A stretch of DNA of 11,100 bases from an uncultured Chloroflexota bacterium (GTDB lineage: Bacteria; Chloroflexota; Chloroflexia; Thermomicrobiales; UBA6265): contig CALGSZ010000050.1 of assembly GCA_937901745.1 (NCBI GenBank), forward strand, positions 1 through 11,100, in the 5' to 3' direction. The translations under genes and the position numbers were made by a program. Below, one piece after another: positions 1 through 6,797 of this stretch. Position 1 is the stretch's first letter; each line of letters begins with the position of its first letter. The notes beneath the pieces were generated by a model. It was not told where the DNA came from, did not search any database, and worked only from the letters and a program-made list of their open reading frames with translations.

Positions 1-958
1 CCTGCACCGCGTCCACGCAGCCGGGGATGCGCGTTGCGACGACGGGCACCTCCATCGCCGCCGCTTCTATCGGGGCAGTGGGGAACCCCTCCCTGTATGT
101 AGGCAAGACCAATACGTCCATTGCGGCGTAGAGTTCAACGATATCCTCAATCCATCCAGTCAAGTGGATTCGGGAGTCTCCCAAGATTTCATCACGTTCC
201 TCAGGCTTGATTGGATCCGTGTCGTCAAAGGTCCCAACAATGAGCCAGTGCAGGTTAGAAAACTCTTCGGACAGAGTTCGCTTCGCGGCCAATAGTTCCG
301 TTATGCCCTTGTCCCGGGCAATTCGTCCGACAAAACCGACGACCAAGGCGTCAGGCGGGATTGCGTACCGCTGTCTGACGGCTAGCCGCTCTTTGGCCCC
401 GAATCGTTCTGGGTTGAAGCGTCCTCTTGCATCGATGCCGTTGATCGTGCCACCGAGCGGCACCGCGATCTTCTCCGGCTTGCAAATCCGATCGTTCATC
501 GCAACCTGCCGAACTGAGGGACTGACACAAAGCACTCGATGTGCAAGCCGGCAGGACAGCCGCTCTGTCCAACGCAGTAACTCTCGCTGGTATCCCGTGG
601 CCGTCACATATCGCAAACCGTGCAGGTGGTAAACGCGCACGGGAGTTCGCGTTAGCCAGGCTGCGCACATACTCAATAACCCGCCTTTCGGCGTGTGCCC
701 ATGCACTATTGTGGGTCTCAGGCGGCGGAACAACCTCACCATCCGCGCCAGCGCCACGGCATCGCGCAGCGGGCTGATTTCCCGCGCCATCCCGATACCA
801 TGCACGTCGACCCCTTCCTGTTCGCCAAAGCGCACAAGCCCAGGTTCCGGTGACGACACTGCCGCTACCTTGAGGCCCCGCTGTGCCATGAATTGAGCCT
901 GGCCGGTTATGAACCGCAGGCTGATTGGAACAGTGGTCACGTGCACCAGCCGTGTCAC
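1..958 (-). CDS. Family 4 glycosyltransferase, CapM/PglA-like (3' end cut by window edge)
   Basis: This is a cytoplasmic or membrane-associated retaining glycosyltransferase that probably adds a (N-acetyl)hexose to the undecaprenyl-linked repeat unit. The visible part is 319 codons in one open frame and starts at a GTG. The N-terminus MTRLVHVTTVPISLRF and the HGHTPKGG motif (residues 86-93) are typical of the CapM/PglA branch of GT4. The nucleotide-sugar half shows VGFVGRIARDKG (about 207-218) and an E-x7-E motif, EGFPTAPIE (290-298). The C-terminal 50 or so residues lie outside the window. The GTG at 958 was chosen because an in-frame TGA lies just upstream (968-970) and a very strong Shine-Dalgarno match lies at 965-975. 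The gene follows the HprK-like gene after a 163-base gap. The donor and acceptor sugars cannot be read from the sequence. Confidence 0.92.
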   Translation of the reverse strand, partial: MTRLVHVTTVPISLRFITGQAQFMAQRGLKVAAVSSPEPGLVRFGEQEGVDVHGIGMAREISPLRDAVALARMVRLFRRLRPTIVHGHTPKGGLLSMCAAWLTRTPVRVYHLHGLRYVTATGYQRELLRWTERLSCRLAHRVLCVSPSVRQVAMNDRICKPEKIAVPLGGTINGIDARGRFNPERFGAKERLAVRQRYAIPPDALVVGFVGRIARDKGITELLAAKRTLSEEFSNLHWLIVGTFDDTDPIKPEERDEILGDSRIHLTGWIEDIVELYAAMDVLVLPTYREGFPTAPIEAAAMEVPVVATRIPGCVDAVQ

Positions 959-1121
959 GAGCTTGGATCACCTCCCTAGCAGCGAAATGCATGCAAACCG
1001 ACGGGGGCCGGGTCTCTACACCTCAGCAAGGTCGAAAAGTTGGCAACGCGGAACCTAGTAAGCGGGCTCCAAGCATTGGGACAACTCGCACCGCGCGGCT
1101 TCCAGCTGCCTCTTTTCTTTC
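959..1121. other. 163-base intergenic gap between the HprK-like gene and the CapM-like glycosyltransferase
   Basis: Apart from the ribosome binding site at its left end, I see no recognisable coding frame, strong terminator or convincing sigma-70 promoter here. It is longer than most gaps in this locus, so an internal promoter for the last glycosyltransferase is possible but not shown. Confidence 0.4.
965..975 (-). promoter_or_regulatory. Extended ribosome binding site of the CapM/PglA-like glycosyltransferase
   Basis: Read on the minus strand this is GGAGGTGATCC, an 11-base perfect complement of the conserved 3' end of bacterial 16S rRNA (GGATCACCTCC on the plus strand). It lies 12 bases from the GGAGG core to the GTG start at 958, which is rather long, but the extended match reaches to within 6 bases of the start. 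It overlaps an in-frame TGA at 968-970, which rules out an upstream start in this frame. It supports the GTG start. Confidence 0.7.
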
Positions 1122-2225
1122 CTAGATCGACACCTCACAGCTCCGAAGAATCTCCGTCAGGACCAGCGGAACCTGTGATACCGGCATGTCAGCTGGCAGT
1201 AGCACCATCCAAGTAGGCCGGCCTGACAAGGCGGACTTAACCACCGAGGGCCACGCAGCGAAAGTCGACTCGAAGGGGACAATCCCCGCGCCACACAGCG
1301 CCGGAGTTAGCCCAACGCAATGCCGGTCATACTCAGACAAGGTGCTACCAGCAATACGCGAAACTAGCATGTCATCTGGCTGAACAACCTTTGGAGAACA
1401 AATCGTGGGATCGCGATCGATCCAAATGCACGCATCAAGCGTCGCACATGTCGCTAGTGACTGGCTGCCCAAAACATCTGACGGTCTAACGCGCACAGAT
1501 TGCGGATTGTGTCGACGTATCCAGTTAAGGAGGAGCGGCATCCGTCGCAGGATCGGCTTGACTCCGATCGCTAGCTTAGTCAGCAATTCATTGGCTAAGG
1601 CTGGTGCCGTGGGCCCCTTACCCTGTGCAAATAGCTCGGGGAACACCTCGCGGTGATAGGCATAGATCACCATGGCCTGCGGAAAACCGTAGCACCGACC
1701 GTCTGCTGTCAGAATGACGCGGTCGTCACCGAGGAGGCGCCAATGCTTGTCTCGTACAAGCGAGTTCGTGATCGCCGTCTTGCCGACCCCACCCCAGGAA
1801 GGGAAGATCAACGCCCGTCCGTCCAGCTCTACTCCCGCGCAATGCACGAAGCTAGCATTCTCTTGAAGAATCATCAATTGCAATAGCCACATGAACCATT
1901 CGACGGGTGCCTGAGGGCTCTGAATTTCGAGAATCCCATCCTCTGAGCGCTCGATCCTCACCCGGTACTCTGTATCGACCGCAGCAGATCCACTAATGAA
2001 CAGCCCAGGACTGACCTCTCGCATGTTGGTGGTCACGATGCTGGGGCGATGCACCACCCGCAGAAACCGCCGGCGGCCATCACGACTCGGGTGTGCACTC
2101 GCTCGCTGACGGGTCTGCGAGATCATGTCGCCAAGGTAGTAATCAAAGTCATGGTGAAACTTCTCATCTCCCTCGATTTCGACTTGGACTAGATTGTGCA
2201 AATTCAGCAATTGAGTCGTGGCCAT
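1122..2225 (-). CDS. HPr kinase-like P-loop protein of polysaccharide loci
   Basis: A 367-residue soluble protein of uncertain function. The central part resembles the C-terminal kinase core of HPr kinase/phosphorylase (HprK): a short strand with HCAGV (128-132), then a P-loop FPSWGGVGKTA (141-151), then LLGDDRVIL (164-172), which matches the acidic LxxDD segment after the P-loop in this superfamily. The first glycine of the classical GxxxxGK[ST] box is a serine (143), while G148, K149 and T150 are intact. The N-terminal 125 residues have no similarity I recognise, and there is no signal peptide or membrane segment. The protein is not a standard HprK, and no HPr gene is visible nearby. HprK-like proteins are known as accessory genes in polysaccharide and some peptide-maturation clusters, where their substrate is usually unproven. 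The ATG start follows GAGGAG, which overlaps the stop codon of the upstream glycosyltransferase, so the two are likely translationally linked. The gene is flanked by two glycosyltransferases, which argues for a role in the same pathway. Confidence 0.78.
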   Translation of the reverse strand: MATTQLLNLHNLVQVEIEGDEKFHHDFDYYLGDMISQTRQRASAHPSRDGRRRFLRVVHRPSIVTTNMREVSPGLFISGSAAVDTEYRVRIERSEDGILEIQSPQAPVEWFMWLLQLMILQENASFVHCAGVELDGRALIFPSWGGVGKTAITNSLVRDKHWRLLGDDRVILTADGRCYGFPQAMVIYAYHREVFPELFAQGKGPTAPALANELLTKLAIGVKPILRRMPLLLNWIRRHNPQSVRVRPSDVLGSQSLATCATLDACIWIDRDPTICSPKVVQPDDMLVSRIAGSTLSEYDRHCVGLTPALCGAGIVPFESTFAAWPSVVKSALSGRPTWMVLLPADMPVSQVPLVLTEILRSCEVSI

Positions 2226-2240
2226 ATTCGATGGGTCTCC

Positions 2241-3479
2241 TCATGCCCTTGTGGCAAGCGTTTGGCGCGGCCGACCGTGCCCCGACGTACTTGCGGCAAT
2301 TCGAGCTTCCACCTGGCGACGCACGTACCGGTAAAAGCCCAAACGACGTTCCCGCAGCACATCCTCGCGATACTCCGCTGCCTTTGCGAGGTTCCGAGCC
2401 GACATTTGCGCCATCCGCTCGGGATTAGTGACAACTTCACGAACCTTCGCTGCCAAGGCAACCGCATTGTTCGGCGGGACTAGGTCCTCGGGCTCAAGCA
2501 GTTCAGGGATGCCACCCACGGCCGTGCCAATACACGGCAGGGCACGAGCCATCGCCTCAATCATCGCCCGAGGCAAACCTTCCGTCCGGGATGCCAGCAC
2601 GAAGAGATTCGCGCGATCGAGCTCTGCCTGGACTGCCTCCCCCGCTGGTAATCGCCCGGTGAAAACCACCCGCTCACTTAGACTCAGTTTCGCGGCCTGC
2701 TCCTCCAGCTCCCCCCTATACCGACCGTCGCCGACGACTACGAGTCTGAGATCAAGGCCATCGCGGCAGAGGAGAGCGACGCTTTCCAATAGGACATCCA
2801 CACCCTTGTAACGTTGCTCAAGCGATCCAACAGTGACGATTCTTATCGGACCTTCAACAAGTCGAGCGCATCGCGCCTCAGATGCAAACGCTGACGCACT
2901 TACTCTGACGCTTGAATAATGCGTGGAGTATGCGCCCGGTGCAGGCGGATATCGACGCTGCAGAGCCTCTTCTGTGACATACGCCGCAGCCTCGGCTCTG
3001 GCACTAAGCTTGCGCAGCTCCCTCGCAAACAAGTGCCGCATGAGAGGACGCAGCGGGTGACGCACGGCGCCTGGAGTAAAGACATCCCACGGGTCCCCAA
3101 TTACTTCGACAGCGTATGCCTGTCCCCGCCGACGCAACACTTTCGCCAATTCGTACGCGAGCACGGACGGTGCGCGCAGAATGACCGCGTCATGGCTTCC
3201 AGCCGCGTTTCGCAGGGTACGCCTAACCTCTCGAATCTGCCTCAAATACTGCGCCGGTCCCACGTAATACGGAACCGGGACAAACGATATTCCGGGTCCG
3301 TCAGCACGCAGAGCGCCGGGCGGGATGTCCTGAACGGGACGCGTCCGGGCTACGACACACACGTGGTCAAAGACCTCCAGGTACCGCTGCCAAAACGAGT
3401 AATGAAGCGCACCTTTCGTCCACGTTGATCCATCTGGCGCCTGGTCAAATCGAGTTTCACACGTGACCACGACTCTCAC
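2241..3479 (-). CDS. Family 4 glycosyltransferase
   Basis: A complete 412-residue GT-B fold retaining glycosyltransferase, acting on the cytoplasmic face to extend the lipid-linked glycan. The N-terminal half is variable. The C-terminal half carries the donor-binding signatures: IVTVGSLEQRYKGVDVLL (about 214-231), LVVVGDG (246-252), VVFTGRLP (271-278) and the E-x7-E motif EGLPRAMIE (300-308) followed by GTAVGGIPELL. The start is a GTG, preceded by GGAGG eight bases upstream, inside the end of the polymerase gene. The two genes overlap by 23 bases, which suggests translational coupling with the polymerase. The stop codon TGA overlaps the ribosome binding site of the following HprK-like gene. 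Donor sugar and linkage cannot be assigned. Confidence 0.93.
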   Translation of the reverse strand: MRVVVTCETRFDQAPDGSTWTKGALHYSFWQRYLEVFDHVCVVARTRPVQDIPPGALRADGPGISFVPVPYYVGPAQYLRQIREVRRTLRNAAGSHDAVILRAPSVLAYELAKVLRRRGQAYAVEVIGDPWDVFTPGAVRHPLRPLMRHLFARELRKLSARAEAAAYVTEEALQRRYPPAPGAYSTHYSSVRVSASAFASEARCARLVEGPIRIVTVGSLEQRYKGVDVLLESVALLCRDGLDLRLVVVGDGRYRGELEEQAAKLSLSERVVFTGRLPAGEAVQAELDRANLFVLASRTEGLPRAMIEAMARALPCIGTAVGGIPELLEPEDLVPPNNAVALAAKVREVVTNPERMAQMSARNLAKAAEYREDVLRERRLGFYRYVRRQVEARIAASTSGHGRPRQTLATRA

Positions 3480-5049
3480 TTTCGCGCCCTCCGCCTATCA
3501 GCAATAGATTGAGCTGCAAGAGCTTAGATGAGAGGAGAATGACGATGAAGGGGATGGTTCCATTCTTGATCAAGAAAAACACGAGATTGTCGGAATCCAT
3601 CGCCAAGACATTGAAGCATAAGTTGATCAGCAGCGGGGCCAACAGCAACCGACAGTCTTGAGTGGCCCTCCATGCGTGAATCCAATTCCTCACCCTCGCC
3701 ACTACAGCTCCAAGCGCGACGAATGCAAATGGCGCAGCCCAAGGTCCGAAGTTGAGCATCGCCTCTCCAGCGAGTCCGTAGATTCGCGTGGCATGCAAGC
3801 CCGCTTCATAGGCGCCAGGCCCGAGGATCAAGTCGGTGCCTGCTTTGACCTTCGTAGCCGGGCGATTCGGCCATATCTGCCTCGGGATAACGAGTGCGAG
3901 GGCTCCAGCGTAGGTAGTTCCCCGAGAGTATGAATACGAGTATCCAAATCCATTTTCCGGCGACAGGCCATAGAGGACGTAGGCTTGTACGTCGCTTCTT
4001 CCCAGATCTCGAAGAATCAGTCCTTCCCACGTGCGCCCAGAATCTTCTGCGAGGCGAGCGCGCTCCTCGGCAACGCTGATCGCATCAATCCCTTCAGTGC
4101 CATAGGTCTTGTAGAATCCATAGACATAGAGAAAGACAAGAATGAAACCCAATCCAGCCAAAATGAGCTTCCTTGGGACCGTGCGGATCCAAAGGTGGAT
4201 GATTCCTACTGCCCAGAAAAGTCCCCAGATGGTGTTGCTGCGACTTCCTCGAAGCCCTCCAAAGAGCAGTTTCAGCACAAGGAATGCTGCCAGCGCTCCA
4301 AAGATCACCCCCCATTGGCGCCATGTGACACGTTCGCGAGACAGGACTGCAAAGGCGAGGAACGCGAGAATGGGGAAGGACTCCGAAAGGGTGAATAGCC
4401 AGCCCATTCCCTCGAAATGTCCGGCTCTGGACTCAAATGCGGTGATATAGCCAGTAATCCCACCAAACCTAAGATATACAAGTATTTGAAGTGCTGCTGT
4501 CAGGACTAGACCAGCACCGATCAATCGGCCAAATAGCAATGGCTTGAGTCGCCAGGCACTACGAGATTTCTGATTGGCGAATCGGCGCTGAAACACCGAG
4601 CGAGAGCCGAAGTAGACAAGAATCCCGGCAAGATTGATCACGGCCATTCGACCGAGCCATGGCCGCCAATCTGGTGGAGGCACCACGTATAGCATCCAGG
4701 AGTCCCACTTCACATGAAGGAGTGGTGCCAAGAAGAAGAAGTGAAACCCGAGAAGCCCGATGATGCCAATGGGATCAAATGTATCGATCTGACCGCGAAG
4801 CCATCGTACCAGATCCGTGCCAATGAGCACCCCGCTGGCGAACACCGGCACGATGAACCAGTGATGAACCTGATCAGTCGCAATGATGAATCCCACAAGT
4901 ATGATGCTACAGACGTAGAACGAAATGAGGACATTGGTGCCTCCACTTCTCTCGACGGTCCGAGATATGGGAGACAAGGTATGGGGACTGAACTTGGCTT
5001 CAGCAATCTGCATCATGGTCGGACAATGTCCTGGATCAAGTGCCGGCAC
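3457..5049 (-). CDS. wzy: Wzy-type O-antigen/exopolysaccharide polymerase
   Basis: An inner-membrane protein of up to 530 residues that probably polymerises undecaprenyl-linked repeat units in the periplasm. It is very hydrophobic with many membrane segments (for example about 40-60, 65-85, 95-115, 136-150, 170-195, 220-240, 250-262, 275-290, 296-312, 435-455, 470-485 and 497-517). A large soluble loop (about 313-430) contains YAGALALVIPRQIWPNRP (380-397), resembling the IPR-x-x-(W/F)P-x-(K/R)P signature of bacterial Wzy-like oligosaccharide polymerases. GLRGSR (265-270) is another candidate functional arginine motif. The start is uncertain: the longest frame begins with GTG at 5049, but tandem ATG codons at 5016 and 5013 are equally plausible and neither has a clean ribosome binding site. 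The gene is lower in GC than the genes at the right of the window (sampled lines of 43-55%). It follows wzx after 52 bases and overlaps the next gene by 23. Confidence 0.85.
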   Translation of the reverse strand: MPALDPGHCPTMMQIAEAKFSPHTLSPISRTVERSGGTNVLISFYVCSIILVGFIIATDQVHHWFIVPVFASGVLIGTDLVRWLRGQIDTFDPIGIIGLLGFHFFFLAPLLHVKWDSWMLYVVPPPDWRPWLGRMAVINLAGILVYFGSRSVFQRRFANQKSRSAWRLKPLLFGRLIGAGLVLTAALQILVYLRFGGITGYITAFESRAGHFEGMGWLFTLSESFPILAFLAFAVLSRERVTWRQWGVIFGALAAFLVLKLLFGGLRGSRSNTIWGLFWAVGIIHLWIRTVPRKLILAGLGFILVFLYVYGFYKTYGTEGIDAISVAEERARLAEDSGRTWEGLILRDLGRSDVQAYVLYGLSPENGFGYSYSYSRGTTYAGALALVIPRQIWPNRPATKVKAGTDLILGPGAYEAGLHATRIYGLAGEAMLNFGPWAAPFAFVALGAVVARVRNWIHAWRATQDCRLLLAPLLINLCFNVLAMDSDNLVFFLIKNGTIPFIVILLSSKLLQLNLLLIGGGRESESRGHV

Positions 5050-5076
5050 CTGCCAATTGACTGATTAGGGTCGCGA

Positions 5077-5095
5077 TTTGGCCGATGTGGCCAAA
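5077..5095. repeat. Short perfect inverted repeat between wzx and wzy
   Basis: The arms are TTTGGCC and GGCCAAA, with a 5-base loop, giving a 7-base-pair hairpin in the 52-base gap between the flippase stop and the polymerase start. No run of T follows on the transcribed strand, so it is not a canonical intrinsic terminator. It could be an RNA structure that tunes polymerase translation, or chance. Confidence 0.35.
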
Positions 5096-5101
5096 ACCTG
5101 C

Positions 5102-6502
5102 TCATAGCTTGTGGTACTCACTTGGTCGGAATTCTACGGGTGTTGGCGTCTTCGTCAGGAGACCAAAATAGACAACGAACGCCTTTAGCGCCACTTGAAA
5201 TCCCATGCCTACGCAGGTTGCCCACGCAGCTCCAATGAGTCCATGATGTGGAACTAAGACACCACAAGCTATACCCACCACCACGAATACGGCGATACTA
5301 ATCCTGAACTGATCGAGGAATCTATGTGCCGCAAAGATGCTACTGTCGAGGAACCAACCAGCGCACGCTAACGTTGCCGCGATCATCAACCAAAGGAGCA
5401 CGTCATCAAATCGGGCATACTCCGGACCGTACAGGATCCTTAGAATCCACGAGCCGAATATCGCGCTCACGAAGCAACCGATGAAACCGATTACTGCCGC
5501 GACTCCGAGGAGCTTGGAAACCAGCCTTTGAAATGAGCCTATGTCACCAGACGCATGATACCTGGAGAGACGAGGGAGCGCGGACTGGGCCAGTGCACTG
5601 GCTATGAGGTTCGCGGCAAGTACGACGTAAGCTAAGGCTGCAAAGATCCCGAGCTCATGCTCGCCGAGAAAACGCTCGACTGTGTAGCGAGGAACATTGG
5701 CGTTGATTGAATTAAGAGAAGCAGCAAGGCCGAGAGGGAGCGCCAATCGCAACAATCTTCGCATTGCCGGAGGTGAATGGTGTATCGCATAACCGTCGTT
5801 GCTCGGACGCCCTACGATTGACAATGGTGACCAGGTCTCAATCTTCTCTCTCTTGAGGAGAACAAGACCGGTTGGAATACTATAGCCAATGAGCACCACC
5901 AGCGAGGCAGCAGCATATCCTGCTGATCCCCAAACTACGCTCTTCGTTGCGATTAAAGCTACTGCCATTGCCAGCAAAGACAAGACTCCATTGGCCATCA
6001 ATGCTCTCGCCACGAGATCCATACGCTCATGGTGTTGGAACAGTCCGTTGAATATGTCACCAATTGCGTCAAAGCCCTTTGCGACAGCAACTATGCAGAT
6101 GACCAACGTTGTCTCCCTGGGAAAGTTTGCAGTTGCAGCTATGGCGAAAGTGACGAATAGGGCGAGGCTTGTGGTAATGAGTCGCAACGCCAACAGGTCG
6201 CCAAATCGATGCTCCTCGCGCGCATCGGATGCTTGGATTGTCCTCAGCGACAAATTGCCAAGCAGGAATATCGGAGCCGTAATTGCAAGCGCGAGTGCAA
6301 ACTTTCCAACCAACTCTGGGCGCCCGAGCCTGGCCAGGATAGCCAAGCTCGCCCATTGGCTGGCTGCGTAAACCACATTTCCGACGAAGGTCCAGGAGAA
6401 GTTTCGTCTGAGCGAAAGTCCAGGGTAGTTGTGCGCTGCCCGACCTGCCCCCCTTTTCCTGATTTCAGATTGCGGCGCAGCCACCCGGGCTTGATCTGAC
6501 AT
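5102..6502 (-). CDS. wzx: Wzx-type polysaccharide flippase (MOP/MATE superfamily)
   Basis: A 466-residue inner-membrane transporter, the usual length for Wzx/RfbX proteins, expected to flip the undecaprenyl-pyrophosphate-linked repeat unit across the membrane. It has a charged cytoplasmic N-terminus of about 30 residues and then roughly 12 to 14 hydrophobic segments. Family-like stretches include RNFSWTFVGNVVYAASQW (33-50), LVGKFALALAITAPIF (64-79), ALPLGLAASLNSINANVPRY (254-273) and GIFAALAYVVLAANLI (285-300). These match the repeated six-helix halves of the polysaccharide transporter family. The ATG overlaps the terminal TAA of the upstream dehydrogenase relic as TAATG, and there is no strong ribosome binding site. 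This suggests the gene was once translated by coupling to the gene that is now a relic. Substrate cannot be predicted. Confidence 0.92.
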   Translation of the reverse strand: MSDQARVAAPQSEIRKRGAGRAAHNYPGLSLRRNFSWTFVGNVVYAASQWASLAILARLGRPELVGKFALALAITAPIFLLGNLSLRTIQASDAREEHRFGDLLALRLITTSLALFVTFAIAATANFPRETTLVICIVAVAKGFDAIGDIFNGLFQHHERMDLVARALMANGVLSLLAMAVALIATKSVVWGSAGYAAASLVVLIGYSIPTGLVLLKREKIETWSPLSIVGRPSNDGYAIHHSPPAMRRLLRLALPLGLAASLNSINANVPRYTVERFLGEHELGIFAALAYVVLAANLIASALAQSALPRLSRYHASGDIGSFQRLVSKLLGVAAVIGFIGCFVSAIFGSWILRILYGPEYARFDDVLLWLMIAATLACAGWFLDSSIFAAHRFLDQFRISIAVFVVVGIACGVLVPHHGLIGAAWATCVGMGFQVALKAFVVYFGLLTKTPTPVEFRPSEYHKL

Positions 6503-6744
6503 TACTGCAATTCCACGACTTGACGCGTGATTCTAGTGGAGCCACGCGATACGCTCCGGAGCGCGTCCCGTACATCGATGATGAACCGCGCACCGCACGC
6601 GTTCGTCTCACAGTCCGGAGTTGCCAGCCTCACCGTTGTCAGAGCCTCAGAGCTCATCGTCTCGCCACCAAGCTTGAGTCACGGCACATTCGGATCGCAT
6701 TGTCAGCTCAACGCCTTCTGCTGGGCGTCAGCTGGACTTTCAGG
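6502..6744 (-). pseudogene. Decayed C-terminal relic of a second nucleotide-sugar 6-dehydrogenase
   Basis: This stretch has no intact gene, but in one minus-strand frame it translates to a degraded copy of the last part of the dehydrogenase encoded at 8487-9875. Matching blocks in order are ESPA (intact residues 371-374), DPNVP (intact DPHVP), LKLGGETMSSEALT (intact IELGGETMRSEALT), an RL..DC block, and RFIIDVRDALR (intact RLIIDTRNALR). Two in-frame TGA codons (6703-6705 and 6679-6681) interrupt it, and internal deletions of about 6 and 12 codons are apparent. At DNA level the two copies share 17 identical bases (6653-6669 and 8659-8675) and other short blocks. The rest of the enzyme, including the NAD-binding domain and the catalytic Cys, is absent. 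Its final TAA at 6502-6504 overlaps the wzx ATG. It is either the remains of an older paralogue once located upstream of wzx, or a partial duplication left by recombination. Confidence 0.85.
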
Positions 6745-6797
6745 TGGAATCAATGTGTTCACCATTGGTCTACTCCCAGAACCTGAATTCGCGATTG

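Noticed and set aside
351..992. A 213-codon minus-strand frame over the left-hand glycosyltransferase.
   Set aside because: It is a different frame from the GT4 gene at 1-958, is low in recognisable motifs and has an Arg/Ala/Cys-rich composition. The GT4 frame, which runs off the window, explains the region.
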